DNA of 64,000 nt from Botryotinia globosa. Taxonomy: Eukaryota > Ascomycota > Leotiomycetes > Helotiales > Sclerotiniaceae. The stretch is taken from assembly GCA_014898425.1 (NCBI GenBank), contig RCSZ01000017.1:372001-436000 (forward strand), read 5' to 3'. The notes beneath the pieces are model-generated. The model was not told the DNA's origin, did not search any database, and saw only the letters and a program-made list of their open reading frames with translations. This document shows positions 35,071 to 46,195 of the stretch, piece by piece. Position 1 is the stretch's first letter. Each line of letters begins with the position of its first letter. The position numbers and the translations under genes are program-made.

Positions 35071-36935
35071 TTACATGACAAAGAGAAGATTGGTGTCTGC
35101 TGTCATTAGCATCACTAGACGGACTGTAAAGGCAAGGGGGGGGACATACTCAACGGATGACTACAACTGAGTTGCGGTTTCTGGGTGTACTTGGTAGCGA
35201 GTTCGTCTCTAATACTGTTCAGAAGTTGGACGTAACTCTGTTGTGGATTTTTCTTCATGGCGGTAATGAAAGCCCATGACATGGCACCAGTTGCTTGTGC
35301 AGCGATGGTAGCATCGGCACTGTATAGAAATCGTCAGTGCCTGTTCATGAACAGAAATGTAAGAAGGTATACGGATGTAGGTCAGCTAGGTCACTCGACC
35401 CAACGTAACTCGCAACCCTTGGTCTGTATCTTCGCCAGACTTGGCTACTGGTACAGACCTAGGGCTTATAAATTAAACGTGACTATTTTTATGTACATGT
35501 ATAACCAAAATGGGGTTCAGTATCCGGAAGATAGCATAAACTCCGACGCTAATGATGCCACAAGGCGCCCTGGCAACACATTGTGACAAGAGGTTCTCCT
35601 GCTTTTCAAAATGCTCATCCATAACAATGACACGGTAAAAAATATACTGACGATGTTTGATCATCCTTGCTTCCAGACCACATAATCACATCAGCGGGCG
35701 ATGTTTTGGTAGCCAGTGTCTTGTTATAAGCATCATCTCCAGTCGTTGCTTTCTTGAAAAATCCCATCAAATTGCTTGCAACACCGCTCATGTCACCTTG
35801 ACTGTAAGAAGAAATAACACCAAGAAGACCCTGGCCCGCTTCTTTCGCAAGATTTGGTTCTTTAAGAACTCCTTGGGTGGAGTAAACATATGGCAAGTCG
35901 AGGGCAGTTCCGGAATGGCATGAGTCAAAAATTGCTGTCAATCGAACACCAGGTTGCAGAGGCTGGACCATAATTCTATGCATCTCGTCGTCGACAATGT
36001 GACCAACTTGTCTGAAATCGACTGGGTAAATAACTTCATCGTAACCATCTTCTTCATCCCCATCCAAATCCTTGGTTTGGCCACCATGTCCTGCAAACGT
36101 CAATACAAGTAAGTATATCTGTACACGTTAAATCACTTACCAGAATAATGGAAGAATAGTGAATCATTGGGTCGAGCATCCTTTACCAACCAATGCATGG
36201 CTCGTAATATATTTTGCTTGGTAGGCTGACTCATTGGATTTTGTTGATCGTCCGTAAGAAGAACCATATCGTCCCGCTGATACCCAAAGTTTTCATGCAA
36301 ATACGATGACATGTTCTTGACGTCGTTGATACATCCACGCAATTGACCACGCTGACCGAAATAATTGATGCCTATTAAGAGTGCTTTTCGTTTTCCTGTG
36401 CAGTTGGAATATTGAAAGGCATAGCCTTGGGGGGCACCTTGTCCAAATGAGTGCAATCCCTGTGGTGGTGGTGGTGGAGCATTTTGATTGCCATTGGTAT
36501 ATGCGTTTGAGCTGACTGAGGGCATTCCTGGGGAGAATAGTCAGTATTTTTGCTACAACTCCGAAGTACTTCTGCGAACCTGGGCTGCCATATTGTGGCG
36601 CGTTAGATGGCACACCATTGTATCCACCGTATTGCTGAGGGGGCGGCTGTTGGAGAGAGATAATTAGTATTAGAAACGAACGTCTGCGCGTATGAGCCTC
36701 TTACTTGAGAATATCCATAAGGTTGTTGTGGGGGTGGAGGTTGGTGATATCCGTAGCCTCCACCTTGGGGAGGAGGAGCTCCATATGTTGGTTGAGGGCT
36801 GATGAAAGTAAGTGAGAATCCTTAGAGAACTGCATAGAGAGGAGGAAATTGATCCTACGGGTAGTAGGGTTGGGGCGGGTACTGCTGGTTTGGTGCTCCA
36901 TAGCCTCCATTATTGTATCCCGGATACCCAGACAT
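35071..36935 (-). CDS. Type I metacaspase
   Basis: Seven exons (36859-36935, 36705-36798, 36580-36646, 36141-36527, 35652-36090, 35150-35319, 35071-35096) give 419 residues. The prodomain (about residues 1-105) is made of Tyr/Gly/Gln/Pro repeats ([18 protein letters not shown]) without a zinc finger. The peptidase domain starts at [25 protein letters not shown]. The catalytic dyad is His210 (FFHYSGHGG) and Cys266 (AIFDSCHSG). It cleaves after Arg/Lys rather than Asp, needs calcium, and in fungi acts in stress, ageing, protein quality control and programmed death. The fifth intron is long (332 bases). The last exon is only 26 bases and completes the conserved end NTNLLFVM; a 3-base-upstream acceptor is also possible. 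The third intron begins with a weak GTTCGC donor, the only site giving the right phase. Confidence 0.9.
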
Positions 36936-37581
36936 ATTGATTGTAGACGTCGAAGTGATGAAATGTTATGAGCAACGAGAGATTGTTGATTCTTGATTGC
37001 TTTTGTCGGCACAAAGCCGCGACGAGGGGTAGGGTGATAGCGTGCGGAAGCGCGACACGAATGAACCGGATCGAAGTGAGATGATGTCGAGAGACGAGAT
37101 TGATTGATTGATTGAGATTTGAAGGTGGATTCGGTAGATATCTTTATAGCCGGTAGAGAAAGATATTCTTAGCTACTAGTACTCGTAGGTTCGTTCCTGG
37201 TAATTGATTGAATCCGTCGATGTTCCAACGTGGGGCAGAATTGCATGTACGGTTGGGTTGGTGTGTTTAGGAACAGACGGGAGGGGAGAATCGGTCGGAA
37301 GATGCGATGCAGAAGGTGGTGATAGGCGGGTACACTAATGTGGAAGAGTGATAGTGAGGGTTGGTGATTGATGGATTAAGTGGTGTTGTGCTCTGGAAAA
37401 GGCGAGGCGCGCTGGGCAGTGTAAGTTCCGTCAGCGAACAAGGGAAAGATCTGAATAGAGTAGCAATAGCAGGGCTGAAGATTTTCTTCTTTTTTCTCTT
37501 TCCTTTTCTTTTTCTTTTTCTTTTTCTCCTTTCGATGCGGATGCAGATGTGGATGTAGAGATGCAAGTATGTGAGTGTGTA
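36936..37581. other. Metacaspase upstream region
   Basis: A TTGATTGATTGATT run (37100-37113), then a strong pyrimidine tract (TTTTCTTTTTCTTTTTCTTT, about 37488-37534) lie before the minisatellite. No gene is seen. Confidence 0.5.
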
Positions 37582-38037
37582 TAATAAGTGTATACTAGGT
37601 ATATATGTATATAATAAGTATTTATATCAAGTATATAGGTGTGTATATATGTGTATATAATAAGTATCTATATCAAGTATATAGGTGTGTATATATGTAT
37701 ATATAATAAGTATCTATATCAAGTATATAGGTGTGTATATATGTATATAATAAGTATTTATATCAAGTATGTAGGTGTGTATATATGTATATAATAAGTA
37801 TCTATATCAAGTATGTAGGTGTGTATATATGTATATATAATAAGTATCTATATCAAGTATATAGGTGTGTATATATGTATATATAATAAGTATCTATATC
37901 AAGTATATAGGTGTGTATATATGTATATAATAAGTATTTATATCAAGTATGTAGGTGTGTATATATGTATATAATAAGTATTTATATCAAGTATATAGGT
38001 GTGTATATATGTATATAATAAGTATTTATATCAAGTA
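37582..38037. repeat. AT-rich minisatellite, 44/46-bp monomers in a 180-bp higher-order unit
   Basis: Monomers of the form ATAATAAGTATYTATATCAA followed by GTATRTAGGTGTGTATATAT and GTAT or GTATAT start at 37611, 37657, 37703, 37747, 37791, 37837, 37883, 37927 and 37971. A partial copy begins at 38015 and a decayed copy lies before 37611. Lengths run 46, 46, 44, 44, 46, 46, 44, 44, 44. The segments 37611-37790 and 37791-37970 therefore form a 180-bp higher-order duplication that differs at only three positions. The length change is one AT dinucleotide at the monomer end. Confidence 0.95.
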
Positions 38038-41000
38038 CCTAACTAGGTAGGTACCTATATAATATAATCACAATGAGTAAGCAGGTGGTGGCTGACCAAT
38101 TCATCAATCAATCCATTGGCTAGATATATACATACATACCTACCTAGGTACTCGAACTATCAAACTATCGAACTACAACTCTTGATTCATCATATATCTA
38201 CCATATCTAGTACTCACATATACCCATTCCATCCATCCATATTGTTCAACTACATTGATATATATCTAACATCTTTTCATTCCAAGTATCTCTCAAGTAG
38301 TGGTAAATCACACCATCAACCTTACATCCACCTCATCGTTGAAAGTTGAGAGTCCTAATTAATATATCGCATTGGTGCATTTGCATTTGCATTTGCAGGT
38401 TACAGTACATCTATCCATCACATTTCCCCCATGTCAAGGAGAGATTTGGGAAAAGCCATTCAAATCTATCTTCGTGCATGCTTTCATACCTACATACATA
38501 CCCATCTCTATGGCTGCCTTGCTGATATCAACAATTGGCTTGGCTTGAGGCGCTTTCACAATTGTTCATTGACAATATCATCAACTTCGGTATCTTCTCC
38601 GTTTTGAACCTCGTATGTGTTATCCTAAAGTATTCATTATTTAGTCAGAACAGCACCATTCTGTATCACCTTATTCTCACATCTCACGTCTCACGTTCTT
38701 CATCATCGTCATCGTCATCGTCATCCACTATGTTGTCCTTCAACGTTGCTTCCATAGCTTCTTCCTCCTTACCAGATCAAGGCAACCTATCCAATATAAA
38801 TTCACATTCTTTCGAGGCGATGCATATTCTTGAAGCTCACTGCATCTAATCGGAGAGACCGTGTTTCTAAGGTGTACCTTTTCACAGGACAACGCGCAAC
38901 CAAGAGTTAGGAAAGCCGGCACACGAGATTAAAATCTCGTGCATGCTAGAATTATACCGGGTGACGGATTGGCTATGTTGATCTGGTATCACGTACCCAA
39001 TGGATCCAGAATTCGAACGCATATGGCGATAGCATATCATGTCCTGCTGAAGAGGGTATCAACGCAGCTGCAAGCCATCTATGGCTTAGGTTCCTTGTAT
39101 ATGCGAAATTTATCAGATCTAAGCTCGATCTTGCATATCGGTCCGGTGCTTTTCGGAGGAAAATTTCCTCTGCAAATAATCCAATATCGGCACAGTGACG
39201 GATGAGGAAGATGGAAGCCCAGAACTCCCATATCTTTTGAACGAATGTGGTGATTAATGTGGATGATTTCGGACGGAGCGTCCGAAGTACCATTTTCATG
39301 GCTGGCGTGGTCGTGCATATATCCATATAATTGGCCAAGATATCTCGTCTAATGTCAGCCACACAGGCTCACTTGACGTGCTGCTTTACTGTTTGCAAAT
39401 TTTTGCCTTGTTCGATTTGCGCCGAGGTCTACCGAGGGAGCGAGGTTCAAGAACAATCCACAGAGTTTCACGAAAAGCAGCATCGCGGTGCCCCCTTCCC
39501 CTGAATGATGTCTAACCTCTTGCAGAACAGCAACAACATCCATCATACAAGATACCATACACATTGACAGGTACCGGTTCTTTCCCTTCACAAGGCAGAC
39601 CCTCATCTCATACAGTTTGAGAAATTTCTTAACTCAACTGTCCAATTATCTTACAAGAAAGCGGCAAAACTTGCTTGAGAGCTTTCAAATTCATGCTAAT
39701 CCCAAGTCACTCGCCTACAGCGTTTCTCTCTGTTTCCCATAACTTACCGATGTTCAGATTCGTGCCCTTTACCTTTGCTTTTAGAGCAAGAAGTCTACCT
39801 GTGAGGCCTCGAGAGCTAGTCCTTCCGAGAATTCCGTGTAGCCAGCAGAATTGACTGGTGTCAAAGACCACATCACCGAAAATAATATCTACGTAGAAGC
39901 TAGAAACAGTGGATCTCAAGCCCTGCCTGCATTGTCTGCTGTCAGAATCTTGTTTCCCACGTTTCAATGTTGACTCCAGATCTATTACCGAGCATGCAAG
40001 CATGCGGCATGTGGCTATGTACAGGCGTTGAACTTACTCTGGTAGCTCTTGTGTTCTTATTCTTCATCTATCACGTCAGCTAGAACCTTGGCGCCAACTC
40101 ACTTTATCAAACATTGCTACGTGACATTGATTTGTGGGTTTTTGTGTAATATTGCTCACCAGCCCCAGCCCTATGAGCCGGCTCTTTGATCAAATTGAGG
40201 TTGAGGCTCCCACCAGTCGACTGTGCAGAGTAGGGGTGATGCGCAGGGCAAGGTTCTTCTGATTAAGCATGGACCTACCTCCACTTGATCAATGTGCTTC
40301 TCGAATTTTAAGACACATATCAATATTAAGCAGCCTCGTTTGTGTCTTGTTTTCCAACAACATTTATCATAAAATAGGTATTCACATTCCATGCTTCCAG
40401 ACGTTATCACTTTCAGATTCCGTGGGAAGATGAGATTTCGCCGCCACAATGCTAATCTTGACAGCGGGTCCCCAGAACGTTTGAGCAAGCTCAGGTCGCC
40501 GAATAAATTACCAGATAACAAGTTCCGGTGCCCCTATGCTGCTGTGAAGTTTCACACTGTGGGGTCCCGAGGACGTACTGGGAATTTACAGGTTAACTAA
40601 TTTGCCACTCTGCACTCTTGGTGACCAATCACACAATACTGATAGAATTATCATATTCTATGCAAGTTTACATGGTACATGCTGAATAGGGAGGGAGACA
40701 TGCAAATATTGGTAAATATATATTGCCAGGTGCCAGCAAGCACGCATATTGAGCTTGTGATGACTATGGTGGTGCATACTTTACTTCAAACTTCGATTCT
40801 TATCCTATGCTTCCAACGTGGTTTGAATTCCTCGGATGAACTGTTATCCATCAACTTGTGCGCGATACTAAGTTATATCGCAGACAAATTCGCTCGGTTG
40901 AGAAAGTTCCACAGCATTCTGAGCTTTCACGTACAAACTTACGGGGCTAAATCATTGTAGCATTGACGCCTGTTACTGACTGCACGTATCGAGGGCATCG

Positions 41001-43324
41001 AGCCAAACCCTAGCGTGTCTCAATTCGTCAGCATATCAAATAATAACATTGCATACATCAACCACTATGATGTGAGCTGTTCATAGATCATTCAAGACAA
41101 CTTTTCTACCCAAACACCAGGAAAACACTCGAGTACTTGAATGCAGGGGGCACAAAGAAGTACGAGCAAGTGTGAGTCCCGTCGTTCTTTCCTGACTAAA
41201 TGCAGTAACATCACGGTTGATCATGGTACTTAGCCCGAGATCATGACCGGCGGGAGGCTTCTCCTGACCAATGAACCGCAATGTAACTTTGGATGTCTCC
41301 ACTCATTGGCCACAAATTCTTGCCTATTGGGCTGCAACATACTTCTTATCAAGTATACTCATTGATTGGACTCCAATTTAGCGTCACCCATTCCCCTTTC
41401 TAATGCAGGGCGAGCGTTCTCAGAGAACCCATAACATTAACGTAGTAGCAGCAGCTAACAGGGCCACTTGGAGTACAACAAGGCTCTACAACACCGATGT
41501 AACGAAGCTCCTCAAGTCACATCCGTACGAGTTGCAGCATATTGTTCTCAACAAAACGCCACAGAGTGATAAGTTCCATAATTCTAGGCAAAATTGACAT
41601 CCGCAAAAATTTGCGCGCCTGCTTGGTAGGAAGATAAACTAAGACTCAAGAGCGAGTTGTGTAGTATAGGCGCTTCAAGTCGTTCGTGGCATTGTCCACT
41701 CTTTTCATAAAGAATATGCAGCAATAGGACTTAGGTGAATTCCTATGATGAGTTGTAATGACTATATCGTTTATGGATAGTAAAAGTTGAGTAAATTGAA
41801 CACATCTAGCTCTCGTTGAAACGTCTAACCTAGTCTTCTCGGTACAGTTGTTTCCCCAACGCCCAGATGCCTAGATGATCCAAAGCCAGGTATAGGTTTT
41901 ACAAGCAACATCTAATGCCGGAAATACTTGCTTCATCACTACTCATCAGCTCCTTTCTATCTACACTAATTCCTGCTATTTCGAATGATAGTGTATCATG
42001 TGCAGCGCTTGAGTGGTTATTTCGACTGACGAGTTCAGAAATCTCGTATGCTGGACCTCAAAGTCTCAAGTCTTATCGAGAATCTTATAAATACAACACA
42101 ATATCAGTAAAAGCTCTCTTTTAACCATATAAACATTGGGGATAATGTTCAGTTGCTGATTCTTATATCTTCCACCTACTTAGCTTTCGCTCATTCGGCA
42201 CGCATTGGCACTTTACAGGAACAAACACAATATCGAGACAACGCAATTCAATGCATTCAATTGTTGATAAATAAAATACATAGCGCTGCAGCAGCAAATT
42301 CTTTTGATTCAACGCCCAAGAAGGGATATTTGCGCACAATGCGATTGATCTCTCATCCGATACACAATAGGAAGCTAATACAAAAACGAACACTATCTAT
42401 ATCTCTTCGGGTCCAACGCAACAACGTCGACATGAATTAACAAAAACAAAGCATCCTCGCGAGGTTTCTCTTAGGACATTCGAGGGATTTTCGGCTCAAA
42501 ATATCAGAATGGGCTCAGAGTAAGGTTAGCGAACAGCGAACAGCCAACAGTACTTTTATACTCCATACCAAGGATCGCCAGAAGGGTTTCACAAATGTAG
42601 ACTAGGAAATCAATAAACAGATGAAATTAAATTGCATTATTCATACCTCCCTGCACAGACCTGCTTTCCATCCTGAACAGCACTGGGTTCCCAAGAAACA
42701 CAAGCAACTGGGCGCGCGTATGAAATGTATATCCTATTTCCTCTCATTGATTTGTTTGAGTATTGATTCTCTGATCAAGAGGTCTTCTTACATTCATGCA
42801 TATATACTCCTTGACCTTCCTACGTTCAAATCTCTGCTTTCGAGAGACATGTTGGACATTCACTTGGTTTTGCATAGAAGTTAAAACTACGCACCGTGTC
42901 ATAGCGTGTTGATTAACAAACACATGTCTACCTACCTGTCTAACTTGTCTAGTTCAAATCGTGAAAACTCCAAGCCAGATACGTCCTGCATTCATCCATT
43001 TCGATTATTCAGCAAGTATCTGTGATCAATTCTTGCCAGAATCTAAACTTGCTCATAAATAAGCTCACTTTGATTTTTATACTCGTCTACCTACAGTATG
43101 CGTGTATGTACTCGTCATCCATTTACCCGTTGGATCATTCGTCCTTTTATCTCTCCAATTTCGATCATCCCTCGTTAGCTCGCTTTCGATATCCATTCCA
43201 TTCCATTCATCTGCGTTCAAGCACGCTTCAGAATATGCAAAAATAACTCACTCAGCCCAAATGCGAATCTATCTACTAAAAGATTCCACAACGCATAGTA
43301 TCCTCTTTCCAAATCTCCATTCAC
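38038..43324. other. 5.3-kb gene desert
   Basis: No reading frame here has a recognisable domain. The longest are about 116-129 codons on the minus strand (38973-39362, 40171-40521). Short repeats are visible: TACCTACCTAGGTA (38137-38150), GCATTTGCATTTGCATTTGC (38378-38397), a GTCATC run (38707-38728) and the palindrome at 38922-38941. Parts near 39-41.5 kb have a less AT-rich, gene-like composition and may be decayed coding or transposon sequence. Confidence 0.4.
38922..38941. repeat. 20-bp palindrome
   Basis: CACGAGATT and AATCTCGTG flank a 2-base centre, giving a perfect 9-bp inverted repeat in gene-free DNA. It could be a dimer-binding site or chance. Confidence 0.5.
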
Positions 43325-45067
43325 TTACTTACCCATGTCCATTTTCTCTTCTCCTTCTCGGTCCATCTTTCCCTCTCCGACTTCCTCACCCCTCATTCCC
43401 CAAGCCATTATTCCCCAGATGACACGCATAGCCTCCACCCTATCTTCCCCCTTGAACAAATCATACCACTTCGTCCTCCAAATCACCGTTCTCTCATATC
43501 CCCCTTTTCCATCCCTTTCTCCATCCAGAACCTCTAGAATCTCCTTCCCAACCCTTCCCCTCAGAAAACTGATGTGATGATTCAAAGAGCTAACCAAGAA
43601 CACCTCATCCCATTCCCCCTCTACACCACCCGGTTTTCCAATCGCCATGTAACGTACCTTTTTATCCCACGTGCTGGTCGGGGGCATCATTTTGCGGTAA
43701 TTTTCGTACATTTGAGATTGGCCACCTTGACGCATTGTGCGGGGTTTCTTCTGCGGAGGGCGTCTTTCCGAAGTGATGGATTGAAGAGAAGGGAGGGAAT
43801 TTATACCGCCGATTTTAGATTTGATATCGGACATGAGGGATTTATCTTCTGACGAAGAAGAAGTGATTTTGGATTTGATCTCAGACATGATAGATTTATC
43901 TCCTGAAGATGGAGAAGCGGATGAAGAACTAGAAGAGGTTGCTTCGATTTCTTTGCCAATAGGACCACCTTTCCCACCACCCCAGCGAGGAACACTAGTC
44001 CACCATCTTCCCTCACCGAAGGGCTTTTCAGATTTTCCTTCACGATTCCGTTGTTGGGCCGTGAGCAGAATCGTGATTACTTCACGAGCGAGATCTAGGT
44101 TAGAGTCGAGGGGAGTGCTGAAGGATGTTGACGACCGACATGAGAGAGCCGCCAAGGGCCCTTCAAGGATTCCTGCGCGAGAGGAGTTTCGGTCGGTAGG
44201 GGAACGATAGATCATAGTGATGCCCATAGCGGAAAACTGAGATGGAGGGAATGTGGATTCTGACTTTGGTGGATGAATGTGGAGACGAGGTTCGACACGT
44301 GGAAAAGAAACGTTACAGCCGAAGTCATACGCGACAAGTTTTATAAAGGAAGTGGTCAGACCTTGACGAAATTCGTGAGGAAGCTGGGAACCAGTGCCAG
44401 TCCGAACGTGGGTTTGTTGATGGAGCGGAATTGCAGCTTCGCCTTCTTTGGTTACCCCGTTTTGATTCTCGGCACCATTTTCGCCGGCGTCAGAAGGAGG
44501 GGTGGTGATTTTTGGTAGAGAAGTGTCGACCCAGTAGCCCGAAAAGACTTCCAAATTCTTGTAGAATTCATACGCATTGCCTAGACGAGCTGCTGGTGTG
44601 CCCTTTATTTGGGGAATTCTACGGACAGTGCGAAAAGCAGCTGTATTGTCAATCGAAAGTTCCCTTCGGCGGTCCAGATAAGCTTTCACTCCAGGACCTT
44701 TATTGCCATTACTTAAAAGATTTTTACTTGCTGTAGTTGCATCTTCTAAATCCTCCTCGGAGATATTTGTCCATTCTTCATCCGGGGGAAGGAAGGAGGG
44801 ATCGGGTAAGAACTCCTGAGGAGATACGTTTGGGACGACGTGAATACCTAGTCTTTCGAAATGAGATAATTTTATATCCGTTGGCCGATGGATTGTCTGA
44901 AGAAACGTGACTAGGGGTACATCGTCCGAAGAAACATGCTCCGGCGACTGGGGTGTACTTGAAGGGAACGTGAGTGGAGTTGGTGGCGGGATGGTCCGAG
45001 GCTTACCATCAGCTGTGGTAGGTTGCGGTGCTGTGAAAGAGTCAGAATATTGAGCTTTTCTGAACAT
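43325..45067 (-). CDS. Conserved-looking protein of unknown function, 580 residues
   Basis: A single-exon frame from MFRKAQYSD to the stop at 43325; I do not recognise the family. Residues 1-60 are Pro/Thr-rich and disordered. A compact, probably folded part follows (about residues 60-370) with a block rich in aromatic residues (LGNAYEFYKNLEVFSGYWVD) and a second near SFIKLVAYDFGCNVSFPRVEPRLHIHP. Residues about 385-440 contain two near-copies of a Ser-rich/charged unit (DKSIMSEIKSKI and DKSLMSDIKSKIGG). The C-terminal part has Trp/Tyr-rich segments (YENYRKMMPPTSTWDKKVRY, TVIWRTKWYDLFKGED, IWGIMAWGM). There is no signal peptide or membrane helix. Length and codon pattern make it a real gene. 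A decapping- or geranylgeranyl-like assignment could not be supported. Confidence 0.7.
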   Translation of the reverse strand: MFRKAQYSDSFTAPQPTTADGKPRTIPPPTPLTFPSSTPQSPEHVSSDDVPLVTFLQTIHRPTDIKLSHFERLGIHVVPNVSPQEFLPDPSFLPPDEEWTNISEEDLEDATTASKNLLSNGNKGPGVKAYLDRRRELSIDNTAAFRTVRRIPQIKGTPAARLGNAYEFYKNLEVFSGYWVDTSLPKITTPPSDAGENGAENQNGVTKEGEAAIPLHQQTHVRTGTGSQLPHEFRQGLTTSFIKLVAYDFGCNVSFPRVEPRLHIHPPKSESTFPPSQFSAMGITMIYRSPTDRNSSRAGILEGPLAALSCRSSTSFSTPLDSNLDLAREVITILLTAQQRNREGKSEKPFGEGRWWTSVPRWGGGKGGPIGKEIEATSSSSSSASPSSGDKSIMSEIKSKITSSSSEDKSLMSDIKSKIGGINSLPSLQSITSERRPPQKKPRTMRQGGQSQMYENYRKMMPPTSTWDKKVRYMAIGKPGGVEGEWDEVFLVSSLNHHISFLRGRVGKEILEVLDGERDGKGGYERTVIWRTKWYDLFKGEDRVEAMRVIWGIMAWGMRGEEVGEGKMDREGEEKMDMGK

Positions 45068-45609
45068 GGATCCTTCCTCGTCCTATTTCATGGGAAACTT
45101 GGATGATGGCATGGACGTTGCGAAATGCCTAGACGGCTAAATAGGATGGGTGTAGGATAAAATGAAAAGATGAAACGCAATGAAAACGAATGAAAGGAGC
45201 TTGTATAAGTTTGCAACGGTTTCATGAGATGATCAACAATGTGAATGCTCACTATCAACGTAGTAGTGATTCAAGAAACTCTGAAGACTTTCAGACACGC
45301 AGCGATTACCATGACCCCGGCGGAGAGGTACCAAACGGGGTGGGGGTAGCTTCAATCGGGGGTATAATGAACATCCCATTATGACCATGGATGGAGGACC
45401 ACATGATTACGGCTGGAGATTATAGATTTGGAATTGAGACTCCTATCCAGATCTCATAGAGATTTTGGTACAAGCTTGAGCTCAGTATGGAAAGCTTAAG
45501 GAGATAGGCAGGCACGAGAAAAAGCTCGTTCTGGAATTATAAAAAGTGCAGTCGAGGAGTAGAAATATATCTCAATGCTTACCAAAACTTGCAAAATTAC
45601 CAAACATAA

Positions 45610-45678
45610 TGATGGTGATGATGAGGATGAGGATGAGGATGAGGATGAGGATGAGGATGAGGATGAGGATGAGGATGA
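45610..45678. repeat. GATGAG hexamer microsatellite
   Basis: About eleven near-perfect GATGAG/GAGGAT units preceded by GATGGTGATGAT. An acidic (Asp-Glu)n frame runs through it, but this is what the repeat encodes by itself and is not treated as a gene. Confidence 0.85.
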
Positions 45679-46149
45679 CAGCGACAGTCTTCCTTTTCCC
45701 CGGATATTATCTTTTGATATTCTGAAGGGTTATTGTCTGGAGCTTCAATTCTCACCCACCCTTTAAGAACGACGAATAGATATATTTTGATGTGAATATG
45801 ACAGACAATTGAGGGAGATACTTCTTCTGGTGTGAAGTCTCTTCTTCCGCTGCGATGTTGCTTGATTGATTGTTATGGAGAAAGTACCCTCGGTCGATGC
45901 TGGGGCAAAGTCGCGTGAATTGAATTATGCATCCATCTCCTCTTCCAATCAATTGCTTGATTATAGTGGATGATGGATGATGGATGTACTCGAGTACTTG
46001 TAATTATAAATCTGGTGAACCAATGATATGAGTATACCGTTGCTGACCTTGTCCTTTGTATTCCGCAAAGGACAAAGTTGAAAGAGGGATTTACTCACAT
46101 AGCAGGACTAGCACGAGTAACGAGTACCAGTTTCTACGAATGTGATGTA

Positions 46150-46195
46150 ACGTGACGTGACGTGACGTGACGTGATGTGATATGATATGATATTG
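46150..46195. repeat. GTGAC pentamer array decaying to GTGAT/ATGAT
   Basis: CGTGA is repeated about five times, then the units read TGTGA, TATGA and TATGA. The units contain overlapping TGACG half-sites, the core bound by CREB/ATF bZIP factors. The array lies between genes. Confidence 0.8.

Noticed and set aside
35553..35650. Possible C/D pair in the long metacaspase intron on the plus strand
   Set aside because: Imperfect C box (ATGATGC), no stem, wrong strand for an intron-hosted RNA.
37582..38037. CRISPR-like array
   Set aside because: Monomers are contiguous with no unique spacers; this is a eukaryotic minisatellite.
38645..38706. Possible minus-strand C/D snoRNA (ATGATGA ... CTGA)
   Set aside because: The C box belongs to a GATGAC-type microsatellite and there is no terminal stem.
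38973..39606. Minus-strand frames of 129 and 83 codons
   Set aside because: They are in different frames, have no domain, and would need unsupported splicing.
40391..40600. Plus-strand 69-codon frame with a KFRCPY stretch, reminiscent of C2H2-type fungal proteins
   Set aside because: Too short and too weak a resemblance to call a gene remnant.
45575..45766. Acidic repeat protein on the plus strand
   Set aside because: The frame is produced by the GATGAG microsatellite and has no other domain or family.
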